Below, piece by piece: positions 13,277 to 22,161 of a stretch of 64,000 nucleotides of DNA. Source of the stretch: Paralvinella palmiformis. Its lineage: Eukaryota; Annelida; Polychaeta; Terebellida; Alvinellidae. The translations under genes and the position numbers were made by a program. Under the pieces are notes generated by a model. That model did not search any database and was not told where the DNA came from. It saw nothing but the letters and a program-made list of their open reading frames with translations. The first letter of the stretch is position 1. Each line of letters begins with the position of its first letter. The stretch lies in NCBI GenBank assembly GCA_025642065.1, contig JAODUP010000227.1, positions 658,872-722,871 of the forward strand, written 5' to 3'.

Positions 13277-16200
13277 CATACATATAAGAAAAAGGAGTGT
13301 GCCAAGGATGGAACCTTGAGGAAGGCCACATCTAACTGGTAAGTTATGTGATATATGGGAGTTGATATTGACATATTGGTTCCTATTTGTTAAATAACTT
13401 TCAATCCATTTGTTGGCCACTCCACATATTCCAAAAACATTAAGCTTGTGAAGTGAAATATAGTGACAGATCGTGTCAAAGGCTTTACTTAAATCACAAG
13501 GTCAGTTGAGAAGGCATTGTGTTAAAAGCTTCGGCACAATGGTTCAGAAGATGCAGCACAGGATGAATGGTTGACCATACTGGTGATGATAGAGAATGTC
13601 ATTATCATGTCGTTATCATAAAAAAAGTTCATTATTTTATTATACATTATTTGTTCAAATATTTTTCAAAATGATGATAGTAAACTGATTGGTCGATAAT
13701 TATTTAATAAACAAGGATCACCAGACTTGTGTATTGGAGCAACTTTTGCACATTTCAAATCAGTTGGAAATATCCCAGATTCAACGGTGAGGTTTACGAT
13801 GTATGTAATGGGATCAACAATAATATCGATTGTCTTAGTTAGTAATTTGGCAGAAACACCATCTGCACCAAAGTTAGTTTTTGGTTTGAATTTCTTTGTT
13901 AATGGATAGATGGTACGATGGGAACATGTTTACTGACATTAAACTCTCTGTTTGGTGATAAAGTCTGCTTCTGTACATCAAGTCCATGGCATATACTATT
14001 AGCCTGGATCTCACTTTGCTTCAGCTCCATCTCTGTGAGCTTCAACCCTTTTTTTTCTTCCCATTTCAGCACTTCCACTATCGCAGCCTTCAATTTTAAC
14101 TGCATCTCTGTTTTCAACTGTTCGATTGGCAGCTGTATCTGGAGCTGGTTGGTGGTAGGAACTACAGTGGTCTCGAATAACTCCTCTTTATACTCCTCAA
14201 GAGCCTCTGATAATAACAAATCCTCACCAACAAGGACCTCTACAATCAGTTTCTTAATTCATGTTTTCTCAAAGACTTTTTAACAACAATTTGGAGAACA
14301 ATGGAAATACCTAATAACTTATTTTTTATACCTCTCTACCTTCTCCAGAGGGGGGAGGGAATAATAAATGATTGTTGCAATAATTTGGCAGAATAAAATC
14401 TATAAGATATTTAGGATATGTTTAATTTGGATCATGGAAGGCCCCCAATCACTCGAGTCGAGATTAAATCCTGACCAGTTGCAATAACTGTCAGGCAGTT
14501 TGTGTCCAGGAGGAAATCAATCAGAATCAATCACATATGGATTGATCTAACTAAATAATTGAAATATGGTAACTTTAGTATTGTGTGTGTACATCTAGGA
14601 ATGATTAACTGGTGTTGTATATGGTATGTACCAATATATTTCAACAAGAAAACAATAATATATTTAAACAAATGTAATACCAACATATAACAACAAACTA
14701 TTCAACCATATACAACACCAGTTAATCATTCCTAGATGTACACACAATACTAAAGTTATTCGCAATAGTGTTTCAAAGTATAAGTAAATATATGTCTATA
14801 ACTATATATTGCTAATCCTGCCTATAGCGTAAGGTAGACAGATCCACTAGCAGAGTGATAACATTATCTCTTTGAAGCTGTCTAATTCTCCCAATTGACA
14901 GCTAATCTGATGGTTGATACAGGTAGAAGCTGGCAAACTACTGGATAACAAAACTGGCCTAACACCATTATCCAAAATTACATTACAATAGCATTTAGAG
15001 CAAAGATAATCAAATCAACACCTTTTAGAGATATAGACCAAAGAATGTTGAAAAATTAAAAAATTATGCTCTGAAAGTATCTGGAGCAAGATCGTAAAAA
15101 TGTAGACATGTAACTGCTCTCATAACTAAAATATAACAGTCAGAAAAAAATATAAATTTTAAACAGATCCATGATAGAAAAGATTCATACTCAACAACAG
15201 CTGAGTCAAAAACCAGCTGTTGAATCCTAGTCGAATGAACTCAGCCAGACCCATGGCTGAACAGAATAACACAAATGTTAAATAAACTGACAAATTATCT
15301 AAGGTTAGCAGTGAGACTTCAGCTCTGGACCTCTGAACCAACTCTACCAATAAAACTAATTACACCTTTTCTGTGCATTAGTAGGTGTACGCTTTATAAA
15401 GTACTTTGATGTTTTAAAGCCAGAAAAATCCAACAAGCCTATGGCTTATACAACACATCACATCATCTCACCTCAAGAATGGATCCTCCTTGGCACTTAA
15501 TTTGAACACCTCTTCCAGTTGAGCAGTCCAGTACACAGTCTCAATGGTAGCGCCATCATCCCTCGGAACTTCATCTGAAATCTTCACTGTAGAATAATTC
15601 CAGCTGACTGGCTGCTTAAAATATCTGCCGAAAACATGTAAACACAGTTTACCAATGGCCAGCCTCAGAACAGAACGATTCACAGTTAGGAAATTATTAT
15701 ATGAAGAAAAAAGTTTTTTGAATCAGATAATTTTGTAAATTCAATGATCGAATTTTCAATGCCATCTGGGAACGGCCAACACATGGTTTATTATCTAGAG
15801 GTGTCAAATCCAGCACAGGAATCCAGTAAAGTAAGACAATCTGATCCTACAAAAGGTGTAGGTCCAAATCGACTGTGATACGAAAACGGCCGTACTATGA
15901 CCAATATGGCCGCCTCCATAAACTATTAGAGGCAGATTTAATTTTTGGTCTATCTAAGATGTGTCATTACTATCAAAATGTGTGAGTGTGTGTAATTGAA
16001 TGGAATGGCAAATGAGGCCATGCAAAGAATGACCATAGAAGCCACATCAAAGAAAACGATTACAGCAAACAAGTGTTAATTACTTCCAAAGCTGGCACAT
16101 GGGAACTACTAATAAACTACTTCAAACAGTATTACAGAAACGAGCGCACAGCAGCAGACAACCTGAAGGGGCCGTTGTTACCTATTGTCACACAGTGGGT

Positions 16201-19200
16201 GAAAACAGCCTGGGATTAAATTGACCCTGATGAAGAAGGCGAGATGTATGATGACATGATGACACATGAACAGATAACACAGATGTTCAAAACACAGATG
16301 ACAAATGTTTGGGTTTTGAATAAATTTGTTGATTTTAGTGCGGCTTATACACAGGTTCAACTGTAGGGGGTTTATTGGTCCTAAAACCTGGTGCGGCTTA
16401 TACTCAAGTACATATGGTATTTATAGTATTTATAGCTGAATTGCAATTAGTAAAAAAAAACAGGTAGTATTCTATTAGCATTTAAATTCATACCTGATAT
16501 TTTGCTATTCTGAAATTAAAAAACTAATCAAAATCAAATAAATAAGATTTTTTATTAACATTCAGACAATTTGGAAGATGGCAAAATCGATTACAGCATC
16601 ATTCCATTCAACAAGATGACTGGGTATTAATCTCTGGAATGACCAACAAAACAGTATTTTCCTACTTACGGACTAAAGTGTAGGTCAGGTGGCAATCTCG
16701 AAGGGATATCAGAATCCCTGTATATATTATCGGGTAAGTGGCGTAGCTGCCTATACTGTGACGTCGAGTTTTTGAGGTACCATGCATCATACAGCAGCAC
16801 TGCTCTCCTTGCTATACGCTACATAAGAGATTTGAAAAGTCTATTCTCAATATCGGCTTATTTTGCTGGGCAAATGACATGTATTCAATAAAATCTCAAT
16901 GAAAAGGAAATGACCAAGCCAATTATTGATCTTCTAATTGTGAACTGTCACAGCATGGCTTTGATATTTTGATAACAAAACATAGATTTCTAAAGAATTT
17001 TAGTTGTGAATTAATTCAATGATCCATGTAAACAGTTCAAGATATATAATGGTTCAGAACACTTATTCCATGACCAGAAAATTCTAAACTCTGAGTCTGT
17101 TAAAAAACAGTATAATTTTCAAAATGACAATATTCAAACATGCAGACCGTGAACATATAGTAACTATCTTTTGATCTTTGTTTTCAATTAAGTGCAAAAT
17201 GCTTAAAATCACTATACATTTTATCAAAGGCATCTGGTGATTCACCACCATATGATAGTATATGAAATATTACAAACTGACCACTTGCCCAAATTGAGGC
17301 TTTGCTGCTAACCAAAGCAACAGTGACCTGAAGAAGTTATACTATATTATTATTATCATGCATAAAAATTAAATTTAAATGATCACTAACTTGAGCAGCA
17401 TGTTTTTTCTTGCTGAAGTAATCTCCAAGACTCTCCTTCACTTGTCGTACTATCTCATCACCGTCCTTCTCCTGGTATGTGTAGTTGGCAGTGTCAAAAA
17501 GTGACTGCGTATATTCTCGTTTGATGCCTTCACTGGCAAGCTGTAACCAGAGGCACAGAATGATAAAGAGGATATAAAATAAGCTCACATCATTTACCAG
17601 CCAGCAGGGTAGGCATGCTTTGAATCATACCCAGTCCAACAAAATGTTTGGCTATGTGGTGCTCAATACCATTTTATTCTTTATCTGGGCTGAATGCAAA
17701 ACAATTTGACATGTTTGATCAAAGTGTTTGTGCTATTTAAAACCACCAATTAATATGACTAGAGTACTCTTGTACTATTCTGCATACATCCAGAAAGGAG
17801 TTCACACCCCAATATTAACTGAGTATGTGGGCTGTTTCATCGGATTATCTTATTTATCTGTTAAGTAGAACCATGTCCATATATTTCAGATGTAACGACT
17901 GCTGAAGCTAAAAATTGAAGAAACAATGGCGATGGAAATTTACACAACAGTTGAGTTTAAGATGGCAAGGTTGTCGGTCATTTCCCTCGGCAAATGGCCA
18001 TGTTTAATATTTCTTGCAGAGAGATGGATGTATCCTGGCATATGTCACTGACCAAGTACAATGTAAGATCTATTATATGCCAATATTTCTAAATTTAAGT
18101 GACTCACTATCATTGTAGAGGTGCATATAAATAACACAACTAAACAGTGAAGAATTTAGTATAGACGTTATAGATGAGTCTAAATCTTGCAAATAAATGA
18201 AAAAATGCTAAAATAACTTTTCACCATCAGGTTTTCAAAAACACATTTTGTGATTTTTTTTCTCCAAATTAGATGAAGTGCTCTAAACCTTACATTAAGA
18301 CTGAATAAAGTTACTTCACACGAAAGAAGTACATTGATTATTTTGAATAATCCACAACTAAATAATTGTGCATGTGGATTACAGATTTTTAAGACACAAG
18401 TATTCTTTAAACTAAGAATGGTGCAGAAAATCATCTGTATGCACCAGGGTTGGAAAGTTTATGACATAATGTCAAAAACCATGGATTAATCCAGGGTTTA
18501 TGATGCCATGTCATAAATAGGTTTATGATTGTTTATGACATGATCGCATCATAAACTGTCAAAAGCATATTTTAAAATAAATATTGGCACAGCCAACAAA
18601 TTTTGACATATTTTCCCCAGATATACCTGAAAAGTAGTTTTCAGAATGGCTTAAATTATTAATGTTATTAATATAATATTGTGATATTAAAAGTAAAATT
18701 ATTATACAAAAAGTTAGGGCCTCATTATTAGACTGGTAATCAATCAATCATACACTGGTGTTGTTTGTAGCCAAAATCAATTGATTTGATTGATTTCTAG
18801 AGCTTAGGTTGCTGTACTAATTCAATAGAACTATTCATTAATTGGATGACAAGCATGACACTGATATCTTGGGTTGGTGCTGGTGGCTGACCAAGCATGC
18901 AATGACAGTGGCTTCACTTAATGATCCTCCTTGAGACAAGAGCTGAAGATATCTGCTAAACTGATTCTATTAACCAATCTTATAGCTTTCACATTAAATA
19001 ATACACACGGTTAGTTTCATGGGTGGCTTCAATACAGCCAAAGAGAATACAAGGTGGAGGAAAAAGAAATACATAGAGGCTGTGCTGATTAAGTGACAGC
19101 CTGGGGATTCTCCCCGAACAACAAAACAAACAAATACATTCTAAGACCAGGTCAAAAGTTTAGAAAGACCAGTTTAAGAACTGTCAAAAGTATATATTTT

Positions 19201-19879
19201 TCATAAATATTGTCATATTATAGCATAGCACAATAACCAGTCATGTTCAAGGGTGGTAGACCTGGCGATCTCATCTAGGAATATTTTCTTAGAGCGACAG
19301 TGGATAGTAAAGTTCATGCTAAGTGCAAAATATGTGGTCACCAACAAACACCCTGTGTAGAGAGAATGACAAGTCACCATTCCTTGTGTGCTAAGCTACA
19401 CAAGCAAGCCACAAATAGTGAGTTTTTTAATATTCATGTTTGTAATATATAAATATACTAATTTTGATATAATGATAATCCACAACTGATTCTAAGCAAA
19501 ATAAATCAAAATTAAATTCACTAAATATAGTGAATAGAGATTTACGACAGTGTATGACAGTATATGATGCCATAAAGGTATTTATGCTGGGTTTATGACA
19601 CTGTCATAAACAGGCTTATGACTGTCATAAACCCAACCCTGGTATGCATGCATACATGTAAACACACACACACACACAAATCAGACTGTCGCCCTATACA
19701 AACTATGCTTGGATATTGGCAGAACAATCATTTACCTGGAGTATGTAATTCTGTAGAAGGATCGCCCAGTTTTGTACGTCACCAGAAAGTGTTCCAACCT
19801 CTTCGCTCTCATAATGATGATAGCCAGAGGCTAAGTGTCTCAGTGTTAGCCATAGATATAGACAGATCACAGGTCTCAT
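1167..19879 (-). CDS. CACNA2D-like: Voltage-gated calcium channel alpha-2/delta subunit, 19 coding exons, 3' end outside the window
   Basis: Alpha-2/delta proteins are extracellular auxiliary subunits that raise surface trafficking of CaV1/CaV2 channels. They are made as one precursor, cleaved and disulphide-linked. Nineteen minus-strand exons join in phase with GT/AG junctions: 19736-19879, 17391-17540, 16670-16818, 15472-15624, 12084-12248, 11684-11812, 10838-10966, 9752-9873, 8834-8937, 8283-8536, 7432-7576, 7163-7312, 6829-6912, 6171-6511, 5764-5919, 4925-5133, 3650-3854, 2466-2676, 1167-1305. This gives 3139 nt, about 1046 codons. Domain order: signal peptide (1-19), VWA_N helical region (about 30-200), WQYFGS and RPWY motifs, VWA domain with MIDAS DCSLS at 252-256, T336 and D367, then Cache-type segments at about 490-630 and 740-960. 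N-glycosylation sequons occur throughout (NYT, NST, NYS, NWT, NDS, NLT). The protein resembles alpha-2/delta-3/4 more than CACHD1, because the MIDAS is intact and the distal cysteine segment (CYLFDN) fits alpha-2/delta. The family assignment is firm; the subtype is not. Upstream noncoding exons cannot be excluded. Confidence 0.93.
1542..1730 (-). mobile_element. SINE family 1 copy (tRNA-derived), intron 18
   Basis: Read on the minus strand it has a tRNA-like head (GGTCTAGCAGTAGCG, A-box-like), a decayed B-box region and the family body that includes GCCCATTTAGCCTGCCACG. It ends in a short ATC-type tail. Related copies lie at 32887, 33399, 46214 and 59031. Confidence 0.75.
2466..2676 (-). CDS. 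alpha-2/delta exon 18
   Basis: 211 nt, acceptor TTCCAG and donor GTTAGC. Encodes CYLFDNSANLIIDPDFL, KYKGVTMGKKEGEVMKDLIY and QGVCSISPYAPK. Family counterpart: CYLIDNNGFIL...EGAVMNKLL...C. The GTTAGC donor is preferred to a downstream GTACAT because only it keeps the frame into exon 19. Confidence 0.92.
3650..3854 (-). CDS. alpha-2/delta exon 17
   Basis: 205 nt, acceptor CTTCAG and donor GTCAGT. Encodes GVCYLSQAPGPNRDSPRC, LDILYSRFHEIAMSTM and CPDGEPECETR. It lines up with the family's FFQRKFW...C...CD segment. Confidence 0.9.
4561..4650. repeat. 18-bp tandem repeat, internally palindromic
   Basis: About four and a half units of ACTAGTACAAGTACTACA. The core carries CTAGTAC / GTACTAG, so both strands can fold on themselves. 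It lies in intron 16 of the alpha-2/delta gene. Confidence 0.85.
4925..5133 (-). CDS. alpha-2/delta exon 16 (second Cache)
   Basis: 209 nt, acceptor TGCTAG and donor GTGGGT. Encodes RPWFMRASSAPSKTSIST, YMDAAGVGKIITISQALFEG and a cysteine-rich end (GGCRCDSDADC). Confidence 0.93.
5764..5919 (-). CDS. alpha-2/delta exon 15 (second Cache)
   Basis: 156 nt, acceptor TGACAG and donor GTACAT. Encodes ADVLITQPIEKLWRI, WTYVGMRSGVFRTYPG and SYDPSR. This is the (F)LGTRTGLSRI-type block that precedes the RPWY motif. Confidence 0.93.
6171..6511 (-). CDS. alpha-2/delta exon 14 (largest exon)
   Basis: 341 nt, acceptor CCTTAG and donor GTTAGT. Encodes VFRRAQEPEDK, a helical segment, YLHSSIFLAPKCHCD, and YFYDDDLAQKTVAAHRYINS. 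It begins the region leading into the second Cache-type domain. Confidence 0.92.
6829..6912 (-). CDS. alpha-2/delta exon 13
   Basis: Twenty-eight codons, phase 0 both sides, acceptor TTTCAG and donor GTAACT. Encodes KYLAATFYYAALNDSEYSFA, equivalent to the DYYYTDIKGTPFSLG block. Confidence 0.88.
7163..7312 (-). CDS. alpha-2/delta exon 12
   Basis: Fifty codons, phase 0 both sides, acceptor CCTCAG and donor GTAAGT. Encodes LVDDPIFIPIQHLEQD and TGHIRVEKARKGRGG, corresponding to the family stretch with TGKFS...KK. Confidence 0.9.
7432..7576 (-). CDS. alpha-2/delta exon 11 (Cache)
   Basis: 145 nt, acceptor CCACAG and donor GTATAA (weaker consensus). Encodes TIGVAGIDATLDEIENFL, then FLMNKYGEAIFHPRLKPSTK. 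This is the G(V/T)D...NNGYILTHP block of the Cache domain. Confidence 0.93.
8283..8536 (-). CDS. alpha-2/delta exon 10 (end of VWA, start of Cache region)
   Basis: 254 nt, acceptor TTCCAG and donor GTGAGT. Encodes ARIFSYLTIDE, KLACEHRGSM, YFDFLSR and WTSPYLDAFGLGLMVTYAIP. These match the family blocks IFTYLIG, WMAC, YLHVLSRP and WTEAYID. Confidence 0.94.
8834..8937 (-). CDS. alpha-2/delta exon 9 (VWA)
   Basis: 104 nt, acceptor TTTCAG and donor GTGAGT. Encodes YYTRSGYVPGPICKYNWTKV and NTSPQ, with KYNW conserved in alpha-2/delta-3-like proteins. Confidence 0.9.
8985..9145 (-). mobile_element. Degenerate tRNA-like SINE (family 3)
   Basis: Minus-strand reading gives a B-box-like CAGGTTGTAGGTTGAAATCC after a short tRNA-like head. 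It shares CAACCTGGAGGTT and the adjacent layout with the better copy at 31672-31845. Lies in intron 8. Confidence 0.45.
9752..9873 (-). CDS. alpha-2/delta exon 8 (VWA)
   Basis: 122 nt, acceptor TTATAG and donor GTAGGT. Encodes KGIEVAFDLLSGK and the VWA strand IVFVTDGQD. The aspartate of VTDG is the last MIDAS ligand. The donor requires reading on to VRCGPG|YYTR in exon 9. Confidence 0.92.
10838..10966 (-). CDS. alpha-2/delta exon 7 (VWA)
   Basis: 129 nt, acceptor TTTCAG and donor GTAAGT. Encodes WHLFSTDVLSCQQDHLVQAT and ends PGGTSELE. The threonine is in the position of the conserved MIDAS threonine. Confidence 0.9.
11328..11466 (+). pseudogene. Possible LINE ORF2 C-terminal relic
   Basis: An open plus-strand frame reads KHKKKYLPYPSLWNKLSYPV then a KVNKIHLFKLGN stop. 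It resembles the LWN(S/K)LP...FK..LK.HLF tail common at the end of LINE ORF2 proteins. No RT domain is attached, so it would be a 5'-truncated copy within intron 6. Confidence 0.4.
11684..11812 (-). CDS. alpha-2/delta exon 6 (VWA, completes MIDAS)
   Basis: 129 nt, acceptor TTTCAG and donor GTCAGT. Completes the metal site as DCSLSMKG, followed by KFSIAQAVAKTVINTL and DYVNVV, the first helix and second strand of the VWA fold. Confidence 0.93.
12084..12248 (-). CDS. alpha-2/delta exon 5 (entry to VWA domain)
   Basis: 165 nt, acceptor CACCAG and donor GTAAGT. Contains WQYFGSTAGLSRLYPG, then RIRPWYIAA and PKDVVIVLDC. Read through, it appears to end DCR then stop. Spliced to the next exon the split codon becomes serine. 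Confidence 0.95.
12660..13910 (-). pseudogene. LINE (non-LTR) reverse transcriptase relic
   Basis: Minus-strand frames give an RT domain in order: FGADGVSAKLL and NNYRPISLLSSF (followed by a stop), DLSKAFDTICHYIS, GLPQGSILGTLLF, LSFADDTTVFLSDADL (catalytic FADD box), KLAINATKTRYMV and YKFLGITID. It is broken by at least one stop and by frameshifts near 13500, and a (TA)n run at 13211-13272 sits inside the domain. The endonuclease is missing. It lies in intron 4 of the alpha-2/delta gene, same strand, and abuts a gag fragment at its 5' side. Confidence 0.85.
13211..13272. repeat. (TA)n microsatellite inside the LINE RT
   Basis: About 30 TA units, in frame with the RT reading frame between LLFLI and INDI, so that it encodes alternating Y and I. 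It appears to have grown from the TATATA of the YIND codons. Confidence 0.9.
13905..14262 (-). pseudogene. Ty3/Gypsy-type gag-like fragment
   Basis: A minus-strand frame reads KKLIVEVLVGEDLLLSEALE, a charged coiled-coil-like stretch (KTEMQLKLKAAIVEV, KLTEMELKQSEIQA) and FNVSKHVPIVP. The helix-rich N-terminus followed by FxVSKxxxxVP is the layout of gag proteins of Gypsy elements in many invertebrates. The frame is cut by a stop at its 5' end and ends where the LINE sequence begins. No pol domains remain. Confidence 0.5.
14572..14756. mobile_element. Hairpin MITE with TA target duplication (Tc1/mariner-like)
   Basis: Left arm 14572-14625 and right arm 14704-14756 are near-perfect inverted repeats (starting ACTTTAGTATTG and ending CAATACTAAAGT), separated by about 78 AT-rich bases with no ORF. 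The arms differ mainly by one extra GT pair. TA flanks both ends (14570-14571 and 14757-14758). Confidence 0.85.
15472..15624 (-). CDS. alpha-2/delta exon 4
   Basis: 153 nt, acceptor GGCAG and donor GTGAGA. Encodes YFKQPVSWNYSTVKISDEVP, then YWTAQLEEVFK and DPFLR. This is the conserved stretch before WQYFGS in the family. Confidence 0.92.
16030..16420 (+). pseudogene. pogo/Tigger-like transposase 3' end with terminal repeat
   Basis: A plus-strand frame reads LINYFKQYYRNERTAADNL, then PLLPIVTQWVKTAWD, a stop, and an acidic segment (IDPDEEGEMYDDMM). This resembles the C-terminal part of DDE transposases of the pogo/Tigger type. It is followed by two copies of GTGCGGCTTATAC (16339-16351 and 16391-16403), a sequence style typical of Tigger termini. 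Only the right end of the element is present, in intron 3. Confidence 0.5.
16670..16818 (-). CDS. alpha-2/delta exon 3
   Basis: 149 nt, acceptor ATGTAG and donor GTAAGT, exits in phase 2. It continues the VWA_N helix (RIARRAVLLYDAWYLKNST) and ends with PPDLHFSP, the P being split over the junction. Confidence 0.88.
17391..17540 (-). CDS. alpha-2/delta exon 2
   Basis: Fifty codons, phase 0 at both ends, acceptor TTACAG and donor GTTAGT. It encodes charged helix (LASEGIKREY...FSKKKHAAQ) of the VWA_N region, with an NYT sequon. Confidence 0.9.
18445..19641. mobile_element. hAT-type DNA transposon derivative in intron 1 of alpha-2/delta
   Basis: Termini are CAGGGTTGG at 18445 and CCAACCCTG ending at 19641, followed inward by inverted TTTATGACA/TGTCATAAA-rich arms. 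The flanks GTATGCAC (18437-18444) and GTATGCAT (19642-19649) agree at 7 of 8 positions, as expected for a hAT duplication. Inside, on the plus strand at about 19310-19415, a BED-type zinc finger (KVHAKCKICGHQQTP...H) survives. No transposase catalytic core was found. A SINE family 2 tail is nested at 19065-19130. Confidence 0.85.
19065..19130 (+). mobile_element. SINE family 2, 3'-end fragment
   Basis: Matches the terminal part of the longer copies at 24667 and 61388 (GAGGCTGTGCTGATTAAG, then ACAGCCTGGGGATTCTCCCC) and ends in an AACAAAACAAAC tail. The tRNA head is missing. It sits within the hAT derivative. Confidence 0.7.
19736..19879 (-). CDS. alpha-2/delta exon 1 (start codon, signal peptide)
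   Basis: ATG at 19877-19879 opens a 48-codon exon. It begins with a hydrophobic signal peptide (MRPVICLYLWLTLRHLASG) and continues into a region with GDVQNW, comparable to the segment after the signal peptide in alpha-2/delta proteins. It ends in phase 0 at a GTAAAT donor. No in-frame alternative upstream start was seen. Confidence 0.85.
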
Positions 19880-19999
19880 AGTTTACAGTGTCTCATCAGG
19901 TCTGAGTTACAGCATGCATCATTATAAACAGCTCACTCGGGATGATGAAGAGATGCATACAGATGAAGCAATATTAAAACAATATTAGCATGAATTATG

Positions 20000-20548
20000 T
20001 ATCATCAGTGACAGCCTCACATCTGAAAATAATACGAACACACATATGTAACAGATATACCTGAAATATGATCAAATTTTATTACTGTCTCTTAAATGTA
20101 ATAAAACAGAAGGATCTCTTCTGGACACAGATTTTGGGCTCCAAGGATAAACTGAACTGCATTTAATAATAATATGTATATCATCAATACTGTTGAAATT
20201 TAGCATTAACTGATAGAGATTAAATGTTAACAATTTTGACAACCTATTGGTCCTTTATTTCAATCCTACAAACTTCCTTGTAGGGTCTCCAGATTTAGAG
20301 TAGTACTTGGTCCTTGTAACTGAAGAACAAAAACCGTTAAATACAAACAACTCATTAAAGCAAAATTAATTTTTGTCATAAATATTTCCTGTTGTAACTG
20401 TTAACCTCATGTGATAACATGCTGATGCAGTTCCATAATTGTTTGGCTTCACACACAAGTTAATTTCAATTACTGATTTTTTTTTTAAATTGACAGACTG
20501 ATATATTTCACTGCTAAATTGATAATAAAATAATAAACAATCTAAGTA
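20000..20548. other. Noncoding sequence upstream of alpha-2/delta exon 1
   Basis: AT-rich, with no recognised element and no CpG-rich promoter. The transcription start may be further upstream in an untranslated exon. Confidence 0.4.
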
Positions 20549-20559
20549 CTACATCAAGT

Positions 20560-20769
20560 ACAGTTCATATTTTTCCATGAAATGTTGGTGTCTGCATATA
20601 GAGAGTTGGTGTCTGTGTAGTAAGCCACAAGTCCAGCTTTGAGAGGCTCTGAAGTCAGTGATATGTAGATCTCTGGCTACTAGCTTTGCTTTGAGTTGTA
20701 GTTCTGTTGCTGAGAAGGCAATTCCCTGGGTGTTTTTGCACTGTACAACTCTACCCATGACTTTGTCAT
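20560..20769 (-). pseudogene. CENP-B/Tigger-type DNA-binding (HTH) fragment
   Basis: The minus-strand frame reads QPVNDKVMGRVVQCKNTQGI, then ELQLKAKLVARDL, TDFRASQSWTCGLLHRHQLS. This is the layout of the second helix-turn-helix of CENP-B/Tigger/jerky proteins (K.A..LA..L...DF.AS.GW...F..RH...). A 5'-truncated SINE is inserted at its upstream end, and no DDE domain follows. It lies upstream of alpha-2/delta exon 1 and could be a small decayed element. Confidence 0.5.
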
Positions 20770-20778
20770 TGACTGGCT

Positions 20779-21052
20779 GGCTTGGCTTTGTTGTTCAGGG
20801 AGAATCCCCAGGCTGTGCTTATTCGGCACAGCCTCTATGTTGGAGTGGTTGAGAAATGTTGGAGTGGTTGAGAAACCTCCTCCCCCACCACCACTCACAG
20901 GGGAGCAGTACGGAAAGATGGAGCCGAAATACCCTGAGGGTGGTCACTGCCAGTGTTTTACGTCCTCAGGTTTTTTTAACATCCCCTTTATTTTAAATAA
21001 TTCAGTGGAGACGGCAGTGCCATTTAACGTGGTCAGCCACCCATGATCAGAA
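20779..21052 (-). mobile_element. SINE family 2, 5'-truncated copy
   Basis: Minus-strand copy of the family body (CCCTCAGGGTATTTCGGCTC, then CTGCTCCCCTGTGAGTGGTG, then the conserved tail). The tRNA-like head is absent. It is flanked by TGACTGGCT at 20770-20778 and again at 21053-21061, a 9-bp target duplication. A short internal duplication (TTGGAGTGGTTGAGAAA) is visible near 20838-20870. Confidence 0.8.
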
Positions 21053-22103
21053 TGACTGGCTAGGATTTGCATTGGTATTAATAATACTGTAAACCTAATT
21101 GAATTGTGTTCATAGTTATTATAATAAATCACTTAATTTCCTTGTTTGTCTAATGATTATCTTTGATCACCTTTAATTACCAAATGATCAAAAGGATTAT
21201 TATACAAGGTGTGAACATAAATCATTACTGTAAGAGCTCATGAAACGCCTCAACTACCACATGTGTCATATTTAATTCATTAGCAATTACGAATAGAAAT
21301 CACTGGTCACAATTTAGACAAGTTTGTTTATTAATCATAACATCAAAGCAATAACGAATGGAAATCAAAGGTTGTGGCAAACAACTTTTGATCTTTTTGT
21401 GGACCTTAGGAGCAAAATCCATATCAGGCCATCATACACAGAGGTTGTATGTCATTATGGAAGAAATGGTGCACAAATCCAGCTCCAGATTTTCACGGTT
21501 TCTCCTACACGTCATACACCAAAACTAGGTTTTTCCAGACATTTTTCTGGTCAACAATGAATGTGTGGTATACATAGAAGAATACATACATATGAATGTC
21601 AACAAATCAATTGATTCAATATCATGGATGTTTTGTTTTTAGTGAATTGTTTAACTACATATCCATCATTAACCAATCTATTTAAGATTTGATTGGGTAA
21701 AGTTGATCCATGTAATAGACTTTATTCAATATAACAATATAATCGCCACCCAATTTACCACAATTAAAGTTGGGCTCTGCTGTTAATGGGTACATAATAC
21801 TATTTGTACTTGTCTATTACAAATATAAGGTTTCAAAAAATTTATATGACTTCTGAATAAAAAAAAAATATGAGAGTAGTTAGTATGATCCAGACAGAAA
21901 AGGATAAATGAATTCCTAACATTAAGATCAACAACATTTTCACAAATTACAACGAGGTCATCAGTTGAAAGTGTGTTTTGTACATATACGAAAAAAATTA
22001 TTATTATGGATGGCCTGATGATAAATATACTATTATTAAGTGGACAATATTTGACAAATAAGTTTATTTTAGCATATTTAAATGAGTTCTCTCTCTCCTC
22101 TCT

Positions 22104-22113
22104 CTATATATAT

Positions 22114-22161
<48 letters not shown>
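22104..22161. repeat. CT/TA/TG compound microsatellite
   Basis: Short TATATATA followed by two (TG)n blocks, part of the noncoding stretch between the alpha-2/delta 5' end and the next gene. Confidence 0.85.
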
